DNA of 64,000 nucleotides, from contig NZ_CP095732.1 of assembly GCF_020447305.1 (NCBI RefSeq), positions 2,698,501 through 2,762,500 of the forward strand, in the 5' to 3' direction. Below are positions 1 to 8,793 of the stretch, piece after piece. Under the pieces are notes generated by a model that was given only the letters and a program-made list of their open reading frames with translations, searched no databases and was not told the origin of the DNA. The position numbers were made by a program, and so were the translations under genes. Position 1 is the stretch's first letter, and the number at the start of each line of letters is the position of its first letter. The stretch is from Abyssibius alkaniclasticus (GTDB lineage: Bacteria; Pseudomonadota; Alphaproteobacteria; Rhodobacterales; Rhodobacteraceae).

Positions 1-438
1 AGCCGCCCGCGCCACCAAAGACGCGCGCGAGGCAAGCGGGCGCGACTGGTCCGACGCCCAGGCCCCGATACGGCTTTGCAACCCACGGCTGGCGAAATAG
101 GCATCGGCCTGCGGCCCGTCTTCGCGGCTGACCAGCCCGCGCACACGCAACTGCCGGCGCAAGGATTTCCAGTGCATCACGAAGGCGACCTTGCCCGACT
201 GCGCAAGCTCCTGGCCCTTGGCGCTTTCATAATTCGTATAAAAAACAAAGGCATCGGTCTCTATTTCCTTGAGCAGGACCATGCGCACATTGGGCAGGCC
301 GCGCCCGTCGACGCTGGCCAGCGCAATGGCGTTTGCGTCATTCGGCTCGGTCTGTTCCGCCTCGGCCAGCCAGTTGCGGGCAATGGCAAACGGGTCGTCG
401 CCGGCAAAAATTCCGCTACGGTCGGTTTTGTCACCCAT
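1..438 (-). CDS. pdxH: pyridoxamine/pyridoxine 5'-phosphate oxidase, C-terminus cut by window edge
   Basis: Reading the minus strand from an ATG at 438 gives an open frame of 146 codons that runs off the window at base 1. It begins [20 protein letters not shown] and contains the FMN/phosphate-binding stretch RMVLLKEI followed by [15 protein letters not shown] and [14 protein letters not shown], all typical of PdxH. The enzyme oxidises pyridoxamine or pyridoxine 5'-phosphate to PLP with FMN and oxygen in the cytoplasm. About one third of the usual length of roughly 200 residues is missing because of the window edge, not a mutation. It is divergent from fabI across a gap of about 94 nt. The family call is confident. 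Confidence 0.93.
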   Translation of the reverse strand, partial: MGDKTDRSGIFAGDDPFAIARNWLAEAEQTEPNDANAIALASVDGRGLPNVRMVLLKEIETDAFVFYTNYESAKGQELAQSGKVAFVMHWKSLRRQLRVRGLVSREDGPQADAYFASRGLQSRIGAWASDQSRPLASRASLVARAA

Positions 439-532
439 GAAATGAACCTTTCCCTTGGGTCTTACATTCTTGATGCGCGCCCAGCTTTGACGTAAACCCA
501 ATTCAACACGGCATCAAGAAAAAGGAAAAACC

Positions 533-1342
533 ATGGGTGCAGGATTGATGAGCGGCAAGCGCGGCCTGATCATGGGCGTGGCAAATGACAAATCCATCGC
601 ATGGGGAATTGCGCGGGCCTGCCACGAACAGGGCGCCGAAATGGCCTTTACCTATCAGGGCGATGCGCTTGGCAAACGGGTCAAGCCACTGGCGGAAAGT
701 ATTGGTGCAGAAATTGTGCTGCCTTGCGATGTTACCGATGGCGCCTCGATCGATTCTGTTTTTGCCGCATTGCAAGCCAAATGGGGCAAGATTGACTTTC
801 TGGTTCACGCTATTGGCTTTTCCGATAAAAACGAACTTCGTGGCCGTTACATTGACACCAGCGCCGATAACTTCGCGCTGACAATGAATATTTCGATTTT
901 CAGCTTTACCGCCGTCGCCCAGCGCGCCGAAAAGATGATGCCCGATGGCGGCGCGATGCTCACGCTTACCTATTACGGCTCGGAACGTGTGATGCCGCAT
1001 TACAACGTTATGGGCGTGGCCAAGGCCGGGCTTGAAGCCTCGGTGCGCTATATGGCGATGGATCTGGGGCCGAAGAATATCCGCGTGAACTCGCTCTCCG
1101 CCGGCCCGATCAAGACGCTGGCCGCCAGCGGCATTGGCGATTTCCGCTATATCCTTAAATGGAACGAGCTGAACTCGCCGCTGCGCCGCAATGTCACCAC
1201 CGATGATGTGGGCAAATCGGGCATGTATCTGCTGTCCGACCTGTCTTCGGGTGTGACGGGTGAAAACCATCACTGCGATTCGGGCTATCATATTGTGGGC
1301 ATGAAGGCCGAAGACGCCCCCGATATCGCGCTGGGAGACTGA
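533..1342 (+). CDS. fabI: enoyl-[acyl-carrier-protein] reductase (NADH)
   Basis: This 269-residue protein is a short-chain dehydrogenase of the FabI type, which reduces trans-2-enoyl-ACP in the last step of each fatty-acid elongation cycle. The N-terminus carries the FabI nucleotide-binding form GVANDKSIAWGIA rather than a classical TGxxxGxG. The catalytic pair fits Tyr157-x6-Lys164 in YNVMGVAKAG, with the extra family tyrosine in TYYGSE just before it. SAGPIKTLAASGI is the substrate-loop sequence seen in triclosan-sensitive FabI proteins. An AAGGA motif lies a few bases before the chosen ATG. gpt follows after 3 nt, so the two are probably co-transcribed. Confidence 0.97.
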   Translation: MGAGLMSGKRGLIMGVANDKSIAWGIARACHEQGAEMAFTYQGDALGKRVKPLAESIGAEIVLPCDVTDGASIDSVFAALQAKWGKIDFLVHAIGFSDKNELRGRYIDTSADNFALTMNISIFSFTAVAQRAEKMMPDGGAMLTLTYYGSERVMPHYNVMGVAKAGLEASVRYMAMDLGPKNIRVNSLSAGPIKTLAASGIGDFRYILKWNELNSPLRRNVTTDDVGKSGMYLLSDLSSGVTGENHHCDSGYHIVGMKAEDAPDIALGD

Positions 1343-1345
1343 GCC

Positions 1346-1864
1346 ATGACCGACCGTCTGCCGCATGAAAAAGGCTTCCATATCAGCTGGGACCAGATCC
1401 ACCGCGATGCGCGCGCGCTTGCCTGGCGGCTGGATGGCAAGGGCCCGGATGCGGGTGGCTGGCGCGCGGTTGTGGCCATAACGCGCGGCGGCATGGCACC
1501 GGCAATGATTGTGGCGCGCGAGCTGGATATTCGCACGGTCGATACGATCTCGGTAAAATCCTACCATTCGGGCGGCGGCGCGGCCGACCAGCGCCGCGAA
1601 GCCGAAGTGCTGAAACACCCCGATGCCGAAATCATGGGCGATGGCACCGGCATTCTGATTGTCGATGATCTGGTGGATACCGGCAAAACGCTGGAACTGG
1701 TGCGCGAGATGTATCCCAAGGCGCATTTCGCTGCCGTTTATGCCAAACCGGCGGGCAAACCGATGGTTGACAGTTTCATCACCGAAGTCAGCCAGGATAC
1801 CTGGATCTTCTTTCCCTGGGATATGGCGCTGCAATATGTCCAGCCGTTTCGCGGCACAGACTAG
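1346..1864 (+). CDS. gpt: xanthine (xanthine-guanine) phosphoribosyltransferase
   Basis: This 172-residue type I phosphoribosyltransferase has the PRPP-binding loop [13 protein letters not shown] at about residues 103-115 and the upstream ITRGGMAPA segment, the layout of Gpt. The family transfers phosphoribose from PRPP to xanthine or guanine in purine salvage. The length is slightly above the 152 residues of E. coli Gpt but normal for alphaproteobacterial versions, which carry the N-terminal HEKGFHISW segment. It starts 3 nt after fabI. Exact base preference cannot be read from sequence. Confidence 0.92.
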   Translation: MTDRLPHEKGFHISWDQIHRDARALAWRLDGKGPDAGGWRAVVAITRGGMAPAMIVARELDIRTVDTISVKSYHSGGGAADQRREAEVLKHPDAEIMGDGTGILIVDDLVDTGKTLELVREMYPKAHFAAVYAKPAGKPMVDSFITEVSQDTWIFFPWDMALQYVQPFRGTD

Positions 1865-1919
1865 GCTGGACATTCCCCCGTTTCGCGCCGCATGATCCGG
1901 CCCGAAATACGAGGGTAGA

Positions 1920-3074
1920 ATGAGCAGAAAACCAAGCCAATTGCAGCTTTCCCCTGCAACACGCGCCGCACAGGCGCTGCACCGCATCAACGAGATTACC
2001 GGCGCGGTTGTGCCCGATATCGCGCTGGCCTCGACCTTTGCGCGCGATGCCGAATACAACCCGCGCCAAAGCTATATCTATGCGCGCGACGGTGGCCCGA
2101 CCGTAGAACATGCCGAGGTGGTTCTGGCCGATCTGGATGGTGCTGCGGGCAGTTTGCTGTTCGGCTCGGGCATGGCGGCGGCGGTGGCCTTGTTTGAAAG
2201 CCTGCCGGTTGGCGCGCATGTCGTGGCGCCGAATGTCATGTATCATGGCGTGCTGACATGGCTGCACCGGCAGGCCGCGCGCGGCATTCTGCGGCTGACC
2301 ACCTTTGATGCCGCCGACCCATCGGCCCTGCCGCGCGTGCTTGCGGGCGGCGATGTGGCGCTTGTCTGGACAGAAACCCCCATCAACCCCAATTGGGATG
2401 TGGTCGATATTGCCGCCTCGGCCAAGGCCGCCCATGCGGTTGGCGCGAAACTGGTGGTGGATTGCACGGCCGCTTCGCCCTGCACCACGCAGGCGCTCGC
2501 GCTTGGGGCGGATATGGTCTTCCACTCGGCCACCAAATACCTGAACGGGCATTCCGATATTACCGGCGGCGTGCTTTCCACCGCCAAAACCGGCGCGGAA
2601 TGGGATGAGTTGCGCAAGATCCGCACGTTGATGGGCAGCGTCATGGCGGGGTTCGAGGCATGGTTGCTGATCCGCGGGATGCGCACTTTGTTCGTGCGGT
2701 TCGAGCGCGCCTCGGCCAATGCGCTGCGCATCGCCCGGTATTTTGAAGCGCATCCGAAAATCACCGCTGTGCTTTACCCCGGCCTGCCAAGCCATCCGGG
2801 CCACGCCATTGCCGCGCGCCAGATGCTGCACGGCTTTGGCGGTATGCTGTCGCTGCTTGCGCATTCTGGTGCCGATGCGCGCCATATTGCCCGTTCTACC
2901 CAGCTTTTCCTGCCCGCTACCAGCCTTGGCGGGGTTGAATCGCTGATCGAGCATCGCAAGGCGGTTGAAGGGCCGCATTCCATTGTGCCCGACACGCTTT
3001 TGCGGCTTTCGGTGGGCATTGAAGACGCGGATGATCTGATTGCCGATCTGGAACAAGCATTGGAACATCTATGA
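1920..3074 (+). CDS. metC: cystathionine beta-lyase-like PLP enzyme (Cys/Met metabolism family)
   Basis: This 384-residue protein belongs to the fold-type I Cys/Met metabolism PLP family. The PLP lysine is expected at Lys206 in HSATKYLNGHSDITGG, with the family motifs YARDGGPTVE near residue 54 and the C-terminal RLSVGIEDADDLIADL. MetC-type members cleave cystathionine to homocysteine, pyruvate and ammonia. Family members with other substrates (gamma-synthase, gamma-lyase) share these motifs, so the beta-lyase call is an inference. The stop overlaps the start of the P450 gene by 4 nt (ATGA), implying translational coupling. Another member of the family, metY, lies at 26599-27891. Confidence 0.8.
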   Translation: MSRKPSQLQLSPATRAAQALHRINEITGAVVPDIALASTFARDAEYNPRQSYIYARDGGPTVEHAEVVLADLDGAAGSLLFGSGMAAAVALFESLPVGAHVVAPNVMYHGVLTWLHRQAARGILRLTTFDAADPSALPRVLAGGDVALVWTETPINPNWDVVDIAASAKAAHAVGAKLVVDCTAASPCTTQALALGADMVFHSATKYLNGHSDITGGVLSTAKTGAEWDELRKIRTLMGSVMAGFEAWLLIRGMRTLFVRFERASANALRIARYFEAHPKITAVLYPGLPSHPGHAIAARQMLHGFGGMLSLLAHSGADARHIARSTQLFLPATSLGGVESLIEHRKAVEGPHSIVPDTLLRLSVGIEDADDLIADLEQALEHL

Positions 3075-4243
3075 CCACGCGTTTTGAACAATCGCCAACC
3101 GCGCCGGAATTTGTGCAGAACCCCTATCCGTTTTATGACCGCGCGCGCCCGACCGGCCCTTTCTTCGACTGGGCCGATTATGGCCACTTGTGTTCTGCAA
3201 GTTACGAGGTCGTCTCGGCCCTGTTGCGCGATCGTCGCTTTGGGCGCGAGCTTCCGGCGGGCCTGTCGCGCGATATTCCCGACCACCTGAAACCGTTCTA
3301 TGATTTTGAATCTCATTCCATGCTGGAGCGCGAGCCGCCCACCCATACGCGGTTGCGTAGCCTTGTGGTGCGCGCCTTTACCAGCCGCCAGATTGCGGCA
3401 CTGGCGCCGGGAATAGAGGCTTTGTGCCATGAACTGGTCGACAGGTTTCCTGATGGCCAATTCGACCTGTTGCAGCACTATGCCGAAACCATTCCGGTGA
3501 TCGTGATCGCCCGGCTGCTGGGCGTGCCCGAGGAGATGGCCCCGCAATTGCTGCGCTGGAGCCATGATATGGTCGCCATGTATCAGGCCGGGCGCAGCCG
3601 CAAGATCGAGGATGACGCGGTGGCCGCCACGCTGGCCTTTTCCGCCTATCTGCGCGACCTTATCGCCGCACGCCGCAAAGCCCCGGGCAACGACCTGCTG
3701 TCCAGCCTCATTGCCGCGCGCGATGACGGTGACAGGCTCAGCGAAGATGAGCTGATCTCGACATCGGTGCTGCTGCTCAATGCCGGGCATGAAGCAACGG
3801 TCCACGCCATTGGCAATGCCACCAAAACCCTGCTGGAGCTGGAATACAGGGGCGAAATTTCCGACGCCGTGATCGAGGAAACCCTGCGCTATGACCCGCC
3901 TTTGCACATGTTCACCCGCTTCGCGATGGAAGATATCGAGGTATTCGGACAGCAATTCGCCAAGGGGCAGGTCGTGGGCCTGCTGCTGGCCGGTGCCAAT
4001 CGTGACGCCACAAAATACGCCAAGCCCAATGCGTTTGACCCGGTGCGCGGCGGTCTTGGCAATACCAGCTTTGGCGCTGGGCTGCATTTTTGTGTGGGCG
4101 CGCCGCTGGCGCGGCTGGAACTGGCCTATGCGCTGCCCATTCTGTTCAGCCGCCTGCCAAGGCTCCAACTGGCCGCAGCGCCGCTATATGCCAACCGCTA
4201 CCATTTTCATGGGCTGGAGCGGCTGATGCTGACAAGCGCCTAG
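3071..4243 (+). CDS. cytochrome P450
   Basis: This 390-residue soluble bacterial P450 shows every hallmark. The heme-thiolate loop FGAGLHFCVG places the ligand at Cys341, followed by APLARLELA. The I-helix oxygen-activation motif is AGHEAT in LLNAGHEATVHAIGN. The ExxR pair is in EETLRYDPP. No membrane anchor is present, so it should need a separate ferredoxin and reductase, and neither is in the window. Its 4-nt overlap with the metC-like gene suggests a shared transcript, which is an odd pairing. The substrate cannot be predicted. Its stop codon overlaps that of the convergent M20 hydrolase. Confidence 0.95.
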   Translation: MTTRFEQSPTAPEFVQNPYPFYDRARPTGPFFDWADYGHLCSASYEVVSALLRDRRFGRELPAGLSRDIPDHLKPFYDFESHSMLEREPPTHTRLRSLVVRAFTSRQIAALAPGIEALCHELVDRFPDGQFDLLQHYAETIPVIVIARLLGVPEEMAPQLLRWSHDMVAMYQAGRSRKIEDDAVAATLAFSAYLRDLIAARRKAPGNDLLSSLIAARDDGDRLSEDELISTSVLLLNAGHEATVHAIGNATKTLLELEYRGEISDAVIEETLRYDPPLHMFTRFAMEDIEVFGQQFAKGQVVGLLLAGANRDATKYAKPNAFDPVRGGLGNTSFGAGLHFCVGAPLARLELAYALPILFSRLPRLQLAAAPLYANRYHFHGLERLMLTSA

Positions 4244-5406
4244 CGGGCGGCAGGCTGCGCCGCCTCGACCAGTTGCGCAAAGAAGCTTGCGCCAATCGGG
4301 GCGGCCTCGTCGTTGAAGTCAAACTTCGGGTGGTGCAAGCCCGGCCCATCGCCCTGCCCCAGAAACAGGTAAGCACCGGGGCGCTGTTCCAGCAAATACG
4401 AGAAATCCTCCACCCCCATTTCCGGTGGAATAGCGTCATCGACATTGTCATGCCCTGCAATCCGGCGGGCAATATCGACCGCGAAAGCGGTTTTTTCGGC
4501 ATTGTTATAGGTGATCGGATAGCCGGGGATGAAGGCAAGTTCGGCCGTTGCCCCGAAACTGGCCGCGCAATTGGCAACCAGTTCGGGCAGCATTTCGGCC
4601 AGTTTTCGGCGTGTTTCGGGCGATAATGTGCGAAATGTGCCCCCCACAAAAGCCGTATCGGGGATGATGTTGTCAGCACTGCCCGCATGGACCTGCGTGA
4701 CCGATATGACCGTATTGTCCAGCCCCGCCAACACGCGGCTGCGCAGATTGTAGATTGCACCCACCATCTGCATGGCAACGGGAATCGGGTCGATCCCCTC
4801 TTCGGGATAGGCGGCATGGGCCCCGCGCCCCTTTATGGTGATGTGAAACGTATCATCCGCCGCCATCAGCGCGCCCGGATTGGTAAAGAAATGCCCAAGC
4901 GGCAGGCCCGGCACGGTGTGCAGCGCATAAACCTGTGCGATGTTGAACCGCTCCAATATCCCTTCGGCCACCATGACCTGCCCGCCGCCGCCATCTTCCT
5001 CGGCGGGCTGGAAGATCAGCGCCACACTGCCGGCAAAATTGCGCGTTTCCGCCAAATAGCGCGCGGCACCCAGCAGCATGGTGGTATGGCCGTCATGCCC
5101 ACAGGCGTGCATCTTGCCCGTGGTGCGCGAGGCATGGGCGGCCCCGGTTTCCTCGACAATCGGCAGCGCATCCATATCGGCGCGCAAGCCAATTGTGGGG
5201 CCATCGCCCTGCCCGCGGATAATCGCCACCAGCCCGTTTTTCGCAATGCCTTCATGCAGCTCATCAACGCCGAATTCGCGCAGACGCGCGGCCACGAAAG
5301 CGGCGGTTTCAACCGTGTCAAAGCCAAGCTCGGGGTGCTGGTGCAAATGGCGGCGCCATGCCTTCATATCGGCGGCATAATCGGCGATGCGGTTGGTAAC
5401 TGGCAT
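4240..5406 (-). CDS. M20-family amidohydrolase (hippurate hydrolase-like)
   Basis: This 388-residue protein is a zinc-dependent M20D amidohydrolase of the HipO/N-acyl-amino-acid hydrolase type. Visible metal-ligand motifs are MHACGHDGHTTMLLG, the catalytic EED in FQPAEEDGGGG, and ALHTVPGLPLG, with the C-terminal EDFSYLLEQRPGAYLFLG. Such enzymes hydrolyse N-acyl or amide bonds of small substrates in the cytoplasm. No signal peptide is seen. The gene ends 4 nt inside the convergent P450 gene (shared CTAG at the stops). Substrate is unknown: hippurate, indole-acetyl amino acids and N-acetyl-diaminopimelate are all possible for this subfamily. Confidence 0.9.
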   Translation of the reverse strand: MPVTNRIADYAADMKAWRRHLHQHPELGFDTVETAAFVAARLREFGVDELHEGIAKNGLVAIIRGQGDGPTIGLRADMDALPIVEETGAAHASRTTGKMHACGHDGHTTMLLGAARYLAETRNFAGSVALIFQPAEEDGGGGQVMVAEGILERFNIAQVYALHTVPGLPLGHFFTNPGALMAADDTFHITIKGRGAHAAYPEEGIDPIPVAMQMVGAIYNLRSRVLAGLDNTVISVTQVHAGSADNIIPDTAFVGGTFRTLSPETRRKLAEMLPELVANCAASFGATAELAFIPGYPITYNNAEKTAFAVDIARRIAGHDNVDDAIPPEMGVEDFSYLLEQRPGAYLFLGQGDGPGLHHPKFDFNDEAAPIGASFFAQLVEAAQPAAR

Positions 5407-5481
5407 AAAGGCTCCTGAATTTCCGCGCCATATGAGCCTTGGCCATTGGCGGCGTCAATCCCGCGCGCTAGCCTTTGGCCC

Positions 5482-6330
5482 ATGAAAAACCCGATTCCCC
5501 ACAGCCCCCGCCCCACCCCGCATTCCGATGCCTTGGTGCATGATGAAACCGGCGGCCTGCCCCGGCTTCTGGAAATCATGGCCCGCCTGCGCGACCCGCA
5601 AACCGGCTGCCCGTGGGATATCGAGCAAACCTTTGCAACCATCGCCCCCTACACGGTTGAGGAAGCCTATGAGGTGGCCGATGCGATTGCGCGCGGTGAA
5701 ATGGATGATCTGCGTGGCGAGCTGGGTGATTTGCTGTTGCAGGTGGTTTACCATGCGCAAATGGCCGCCGAGGCGGGGCATTTCGGCTGGGATGATGTGG
5801 TGACGGAGATTTCCAATAAAATGGTCGCCCGCCATCCGCATGTTTTTGGCGATGAAAGCCGCGACAAATCGGCCAGCCAGCAAACCCGCGATTGGGAAAA
5901 GATCAAGGCGGCCGAACGTGGTGGTGTTGCATCCGGCGCGCTGGCAGGCGTGGCGCTGGGCCTGCCGGGAATGACCCGCGCGGTGAAGCTGCAAAACCGC
6001 GCCGCGCGCGTGGGGTTTGACTGGCCGGATATTACGCCCGTTATCGCCAAACTGGCCGAGGAGGCCACCGAGCTGGCCACCGCCCCCACCCCCGAAGACC
6101 GGTTCGAGGAGTTTGGCGATTTGCTGTTCGTGATCGCCAATATAGCACGGCATCTGAAAATCGACCCCGAAGCCGCCTTGCGCGCCGCCAATGCCAAATT
6201 CACCCGCCGCTTTGAGGGGGTCGAGCGCAAACTGGCCGCTATGGGCAAAAGCCCGGCCCAGTCTGACCTGGCGGAAATGGATGCGCTTTGGGATGCGGTC
6301 AAGGCCGATGAAAGGGTGCGGGAAAAATAA
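5482..6330 (+). CDS. mazG: nucleoside triphosphate pyrophosphohydrolase
   Basis: Two tandem MazG modules are visible. The first includes RLRDPQTGCPWDIEQTF, TVEEAYEVADAI and ELGDLLLQVVYHAQMA. The second is centred on EEFGDLLFVIANIARHLKIDPEAAL. The paired EExxE/ExxD helices are the magnesium-binding sites that hydrolyse (d)NTPs to monophosphate and pyrophosphate. I chose the ATG at 5482, giving 282 residues. An in-frame upstream ATG at 5446 only adds a poor extension that runs into the divergent hydrolase promoter, and the ATG at 5578 would leave a start just before the conserved block. It is cytoplasmic house-cleaning in role. Confidence 0.93.
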   Translation: MKNPIPHSPRPTPHSDALVHDETGGLPRLLEIMARLRDPQTGCPWDIEQTFATIAPYTVEEAYEVADAIARGEMDDLRGELGDLLLQVVYHAQMAAEAGHFGWDDVVTEISNKMVARHPHVFGDESRDKSASQQTRDWEKIKAAERGGVASGALAGVALGLPGMTRAVKLQNRAARVGFDWPDITPVIAKLAEEATELATAPTPEDRFEEFGDLLFVIANIARHLKIDPEAALRAANAKFTRRFEGVERKLAAMGKSPAQSDLAEMDALWDAVKADERVREK

Positions 6331-6344
6331 CAAAGTAGAACACT

Positions 6345-6383
6345 CGACTATTGACCCGACTAAATTAGTCAGATACTGAGTCG
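6345..6383 (+). promoter_or_regulatory. palindromic operator and promoter of the iron-binding protein gene
   Basis: A perfect palindrome GACTAA-A-TTAGTC lies at 6358-6370. A second pair of arms, CGACT at 6345-6349 and AGTCG at 6379-6383, is exactly symmetric about the same centre (6364). A -35-like TTGACC (6351-6356) precedes the palindrome, and a weak -10 (GATACT, 6372-6377, spacing only 15) overlaps its right edge, so the palindrome fills the promoter spacer as a repressor site would. Because the gene downstream is a ferric-ion-binding protein, an iron-responsive repressor is the natural guess. Iron-responsive palindromes of similar form are predicted for Rhodobacterales, but I cannot confirm the match. 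Confidence 0.6.
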
Positions 6384-6405
6384 CCATCAACTGATGGAGA
6401 CTTTG

Positions 6406-7407
6406 ATGCGCAATCTGACCCTAGCAACCACCCTTGTCTGTGCGGCCGCCCTGCCGCTTTCTGCCGAGGTGAATATCTATTCCGCCCGCCAGCCCGAGCT
6501 GATCCAGCCGATGCTCGACGCCTTTACCGCCGAAACCGGCATCGATGTGAATATCGTTTTCTTGCAAGACGGAATGATCGAGCGGTTGAAAGCCGAAGGC
6601 GCGCGCTCGCCGGCCGATGTTGTGCTGACAGTCGACATTGCCAGCCTGACGGCAATCGCGGAAGCAGGCGTGACCCAACCGGTGGTGAGCGATCTGATCA
6701 ATGCCAATATCCCCGCCCAGTTCCGCGACCCGGAGGGAAACTGGATCGGGCTGACTTCGCGCGCCCGCGTTGCATATGTTTCAAACGAGCGCGTGGCAGC
6801 GGGCGAGATCACCACATTTGAAGACCTTGCCGACCCGCGCTGGCAGGGCCGCATTTGCACGCGTTCCGGCCTGCATAGCTATAACGTGGCAATGGTTGCC
6901 GCCTTTCTTGCACATAATGGCGAAGAGGCAACCCTGGCTTGGCTGGAAGGCCTGAAGGCCAACCTTGCCCGCAGCCCGCAAGGCAATGACCGTGCGCAGG
7001 TCAAGGCGATTTGGGCTGGCGAATGCGATGTTGCCCTTGGAAACACCTATTACATGGGCAAAATGCTGGAAGACCCTGAACAAACCGAATGGGCCAATTC
7101 CACAAATATCGTCTTCCCGATCATGGGTGGAAGTGGCGCGCATGTAAACGTGTCGGGCATGGCGATGACTGCAAGCGCCCCTAACCGCGACGATGCGCTG
7201 GCGCTGATGGAATTCCTGACATCGCAAACGGCGCAATCGCTTTATGCCGAAGTCAACTATGAATACCCGCTCAACCCCGCGGTCAGCCCAAGCGAACTGG
7301 TGCAAAGCTGGGGCAGCTTCACGCCGGATGCGATTTCGCTGACCGAGGTTGCCGCCAAGCGCGCCGATGCCGTGCGGCTGATCGAACAGGTCAATTTCGA
7401 CGAATAG
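6406..7407 (+). CDS. periplasmic Fe(3+)-binding protein of an ABC importer (FutA/FbpA-like)
   Basis: The protein has a signal peptide (MRNLTLATTLVCAAALPLSA) and then the class II ferric-binding-protein start EVNIYSARQPELIQPML. The tandem tyrosines in GNTYYMGKM match the iron-ligating Tyr-Tyr of FbpA/FutA. I chose the ATG at 6406 because a GGAG motif lies 6 nt before it. An in-frame ATG at 6394 has no such motif. Length (333 residues) is usual. No permease or ATPase gene is adjacent: a hairpin terminator and an antiporter follow, so this is an orphan binding protein. A palindromic operator lies immediately upstream. Confidence 0.9.
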   Translation: MRNLTLATTLVCAAALPLSAEVNIYSARQPELIQPMLDAFTAETGIDVNIVFLQDGMIERLKAEGARSPADVVLTVDIASLTAIAEAGVTQPVVSDLINANIPAQFRDPEGNWIGLTSRARVAYVSNERVAAGEITTFEDLADPRWQGRICTRSGLHSYNVAMVAAFLAHNGEEATLAWLEGLKANLARSPQGNDRAQVKAIWAGECDVALGNTYYMGKMLEDPEQTEWANSTNIVFPIMGGSGAHVNVSGMAMTASAPNRDDALALMEFLTSQTAQSLYAEVNYEYPLNPAVSPSELVQSWGSFTPDAISLTEVAAKRADAVRLIEQVNFDE

Positions 7408-7428
7408 GCCTTCAGGGCAAATTGGCTG

Positions 7429-7462
7429 GCGGGCCGGGGGAAACTCTGGCCCGCTGCTTTTT
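7429..7462 (+). terminator. rho-independent terminator after the iron-binding protein gene
   Basis: A GCGGGCC/GGCCCGC stem (7429-7435 with 7448-7454) is followed after three bases by a five-T run. It separates the binding-protein gene from the NhaP-type antiporter gene. Confidence 0.7.
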
Positions 7463-7530
7463 GGCGTGGCAAATTTTTGCTGCGCAGCGCCGCGCGGAGT
7501 GCTAGGCAGGCCTGAACAACAGGAGCCCGC

Positions 7531-8778
7531 ATGGACGCGCTACAGATCGCCTCAATCCTTATCGTTCTGGCCGGGGCCTTCGGCTGCGTGAATTACTTCT
7601 TTTTGCGCCTGCCCTCGTCTATCGGCATTCTGGTCGTCGCGCTGATCGTGTCACTGGTGATGATGGGGATCGACACGCTTGTGCCCGCTTATGGCATACG
7701 CGATACCGCGCGCGCGCTGGTGCTGGAGGCAGAGTTTTCAGACACATTGCTGCAAGGCATGTTGGGCCTGCTGCTTTTTGCCGGTGCGCTGCATGTCAAA
7801 ATTGACGATCTGCGCGAACAGGGGGTTTCGGTTGCGCTGATGGCCACTTTGGGTGTGGCCGTTTCCACGGCAATCGCCGGCTTTGGGTTAAGCTGGGCAC
7901 TGGGCGTGCCAATGCTTGTGGCGCTGGTCTGGGGCGCGCTGATCTCGCCCACCGACCCTGTGGCCGTGCTGGGTGTGCTGCGCACGGCCAACCTGCGCAA
8001 ATCGCTTGAAACCCAGATTGCCGGTGAAAGCCTGTTCAACGATGGTGTCGGCTATGTGGTGTTTCTGTTGCTGGTCAGCCTTGCCTTTCCGGCGGCTTCT
8101 GCCACCGAAAGCGGGCTGGGCGCTGCCCTGCAACTGTTCTTCCAAGAGGCACTGGGCGGCGCGCTTCTGGGTGCGCTTGCCGGCTGGCTGACCTTCCAGC
8201 TTATGAAGCGGATTGACGATTACGCGCTTGAAGTGCTGCTGTCGCTTGGCCTTGTGCTGGGCGGCTATTCGCTGGCGGTAGAACTGCACCTGTCCGGCCC
8301 GATCATGGCGGTGGTGGCGGGGCTGTTCATTGGCGAGGTCGGGGTAAAGCACGGCATGTCGGAAACCACGCGCCGCTACCTCAACGCGTTTTGGGAGCTG
8401 ATCGACGAAATTCTCAACGCCCTGCTGTTTTTGCTTATCGGCATCGAGGTTTTCGCCGTGACATTCGAGGCTTCCACGCTTCTGGCCGGGGCTTTGGCGA
8501 TTGGTCTGTCGCTTGTGGCGCGGCTTGGCGCGGTTGCGGTGCCAACGCTTGCGCTCGCGCGCTGGCGCAAGGTCGGCCGCGATGTTGTGCCGATCATGAC
8601 ATGGGGCGGGCTGAAAGGCGGCATTTCTGTGGCGCTGGTCCTGAGCCTGCCGGAAAGCGAGTATAAACCGCTGCTTCTGGCCATGACCTATATCGTTGTG
8701 GTGTTTTCCATCGTGGTTCAGGGGTTGACAATTGCACCCCTTGCACGGCGTTTGAACCGCGAACCCGACCTTCTGTAA
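7531..8778 (+). CDS. CPA1-type Na+(K+)/H+ antiporter (NhaP-like)
   Basis: This 415-residue polytopic membrane protein has about a dozen hydrophobic segments and the CPA1 signatures. GALISPTDPVAVLG and GESLFNDGVGYVV supply the paired Asn-Asp ion-binding motif in the membrane. TWGGLKGGISVALVL is the conserved C-terminal membrane block. It would exchange cytoplasmic Na+ or K+ for protons across the inner membrane. There is no cytoplasmic TrkA-C or CBS tail, so it is a short version. The EamA gene follows after 15 nt. Ion specificity is not readable from sequence. Confidence 0.9.
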   Translation: MDALQIASILIVLAGAFGCVNYFFLRLPSSIGILVVALIVSLVMMGIDTLVPAYGIRDTARALVLEAEFSDTLLQGMLGLLLFAGALHVKIDDLREQGVSVALMATLGVAVSTAIAGFGLSWALGVPMLVALVWGALISPTDPVAVLGVLRTANLRKSLETQIAGESLFNDGVGYVVFLLLVSLAFPAASATESGLGAALQLFFQEALGGALLGALAGWLTFQLMKRIDDYALEVLLSLGLVLGGYSLAVELHLSGPIMAVVAGLFIGEVGVKHGMSETTRRYLNAFWELIDEILNALLFLLIGIEVFAVTFEASTLLAGALAIGLSLVARLGAVAVPTLALARWRKVGRDVVPIMTWGGLKGGISVALVLSLPESEYKPLLLAMTYIVVVFSIVVQGLTIAPLARRLNREPDLL

Positions 8779-8793
8779 AGACGAGCGAATATC

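Noticed and set aside
503-2059. 518-codon minus-strand open frame
   Set aside because: It is antisense to fabI and gpt, and its protein is His/Arg-rich without any family pattern.
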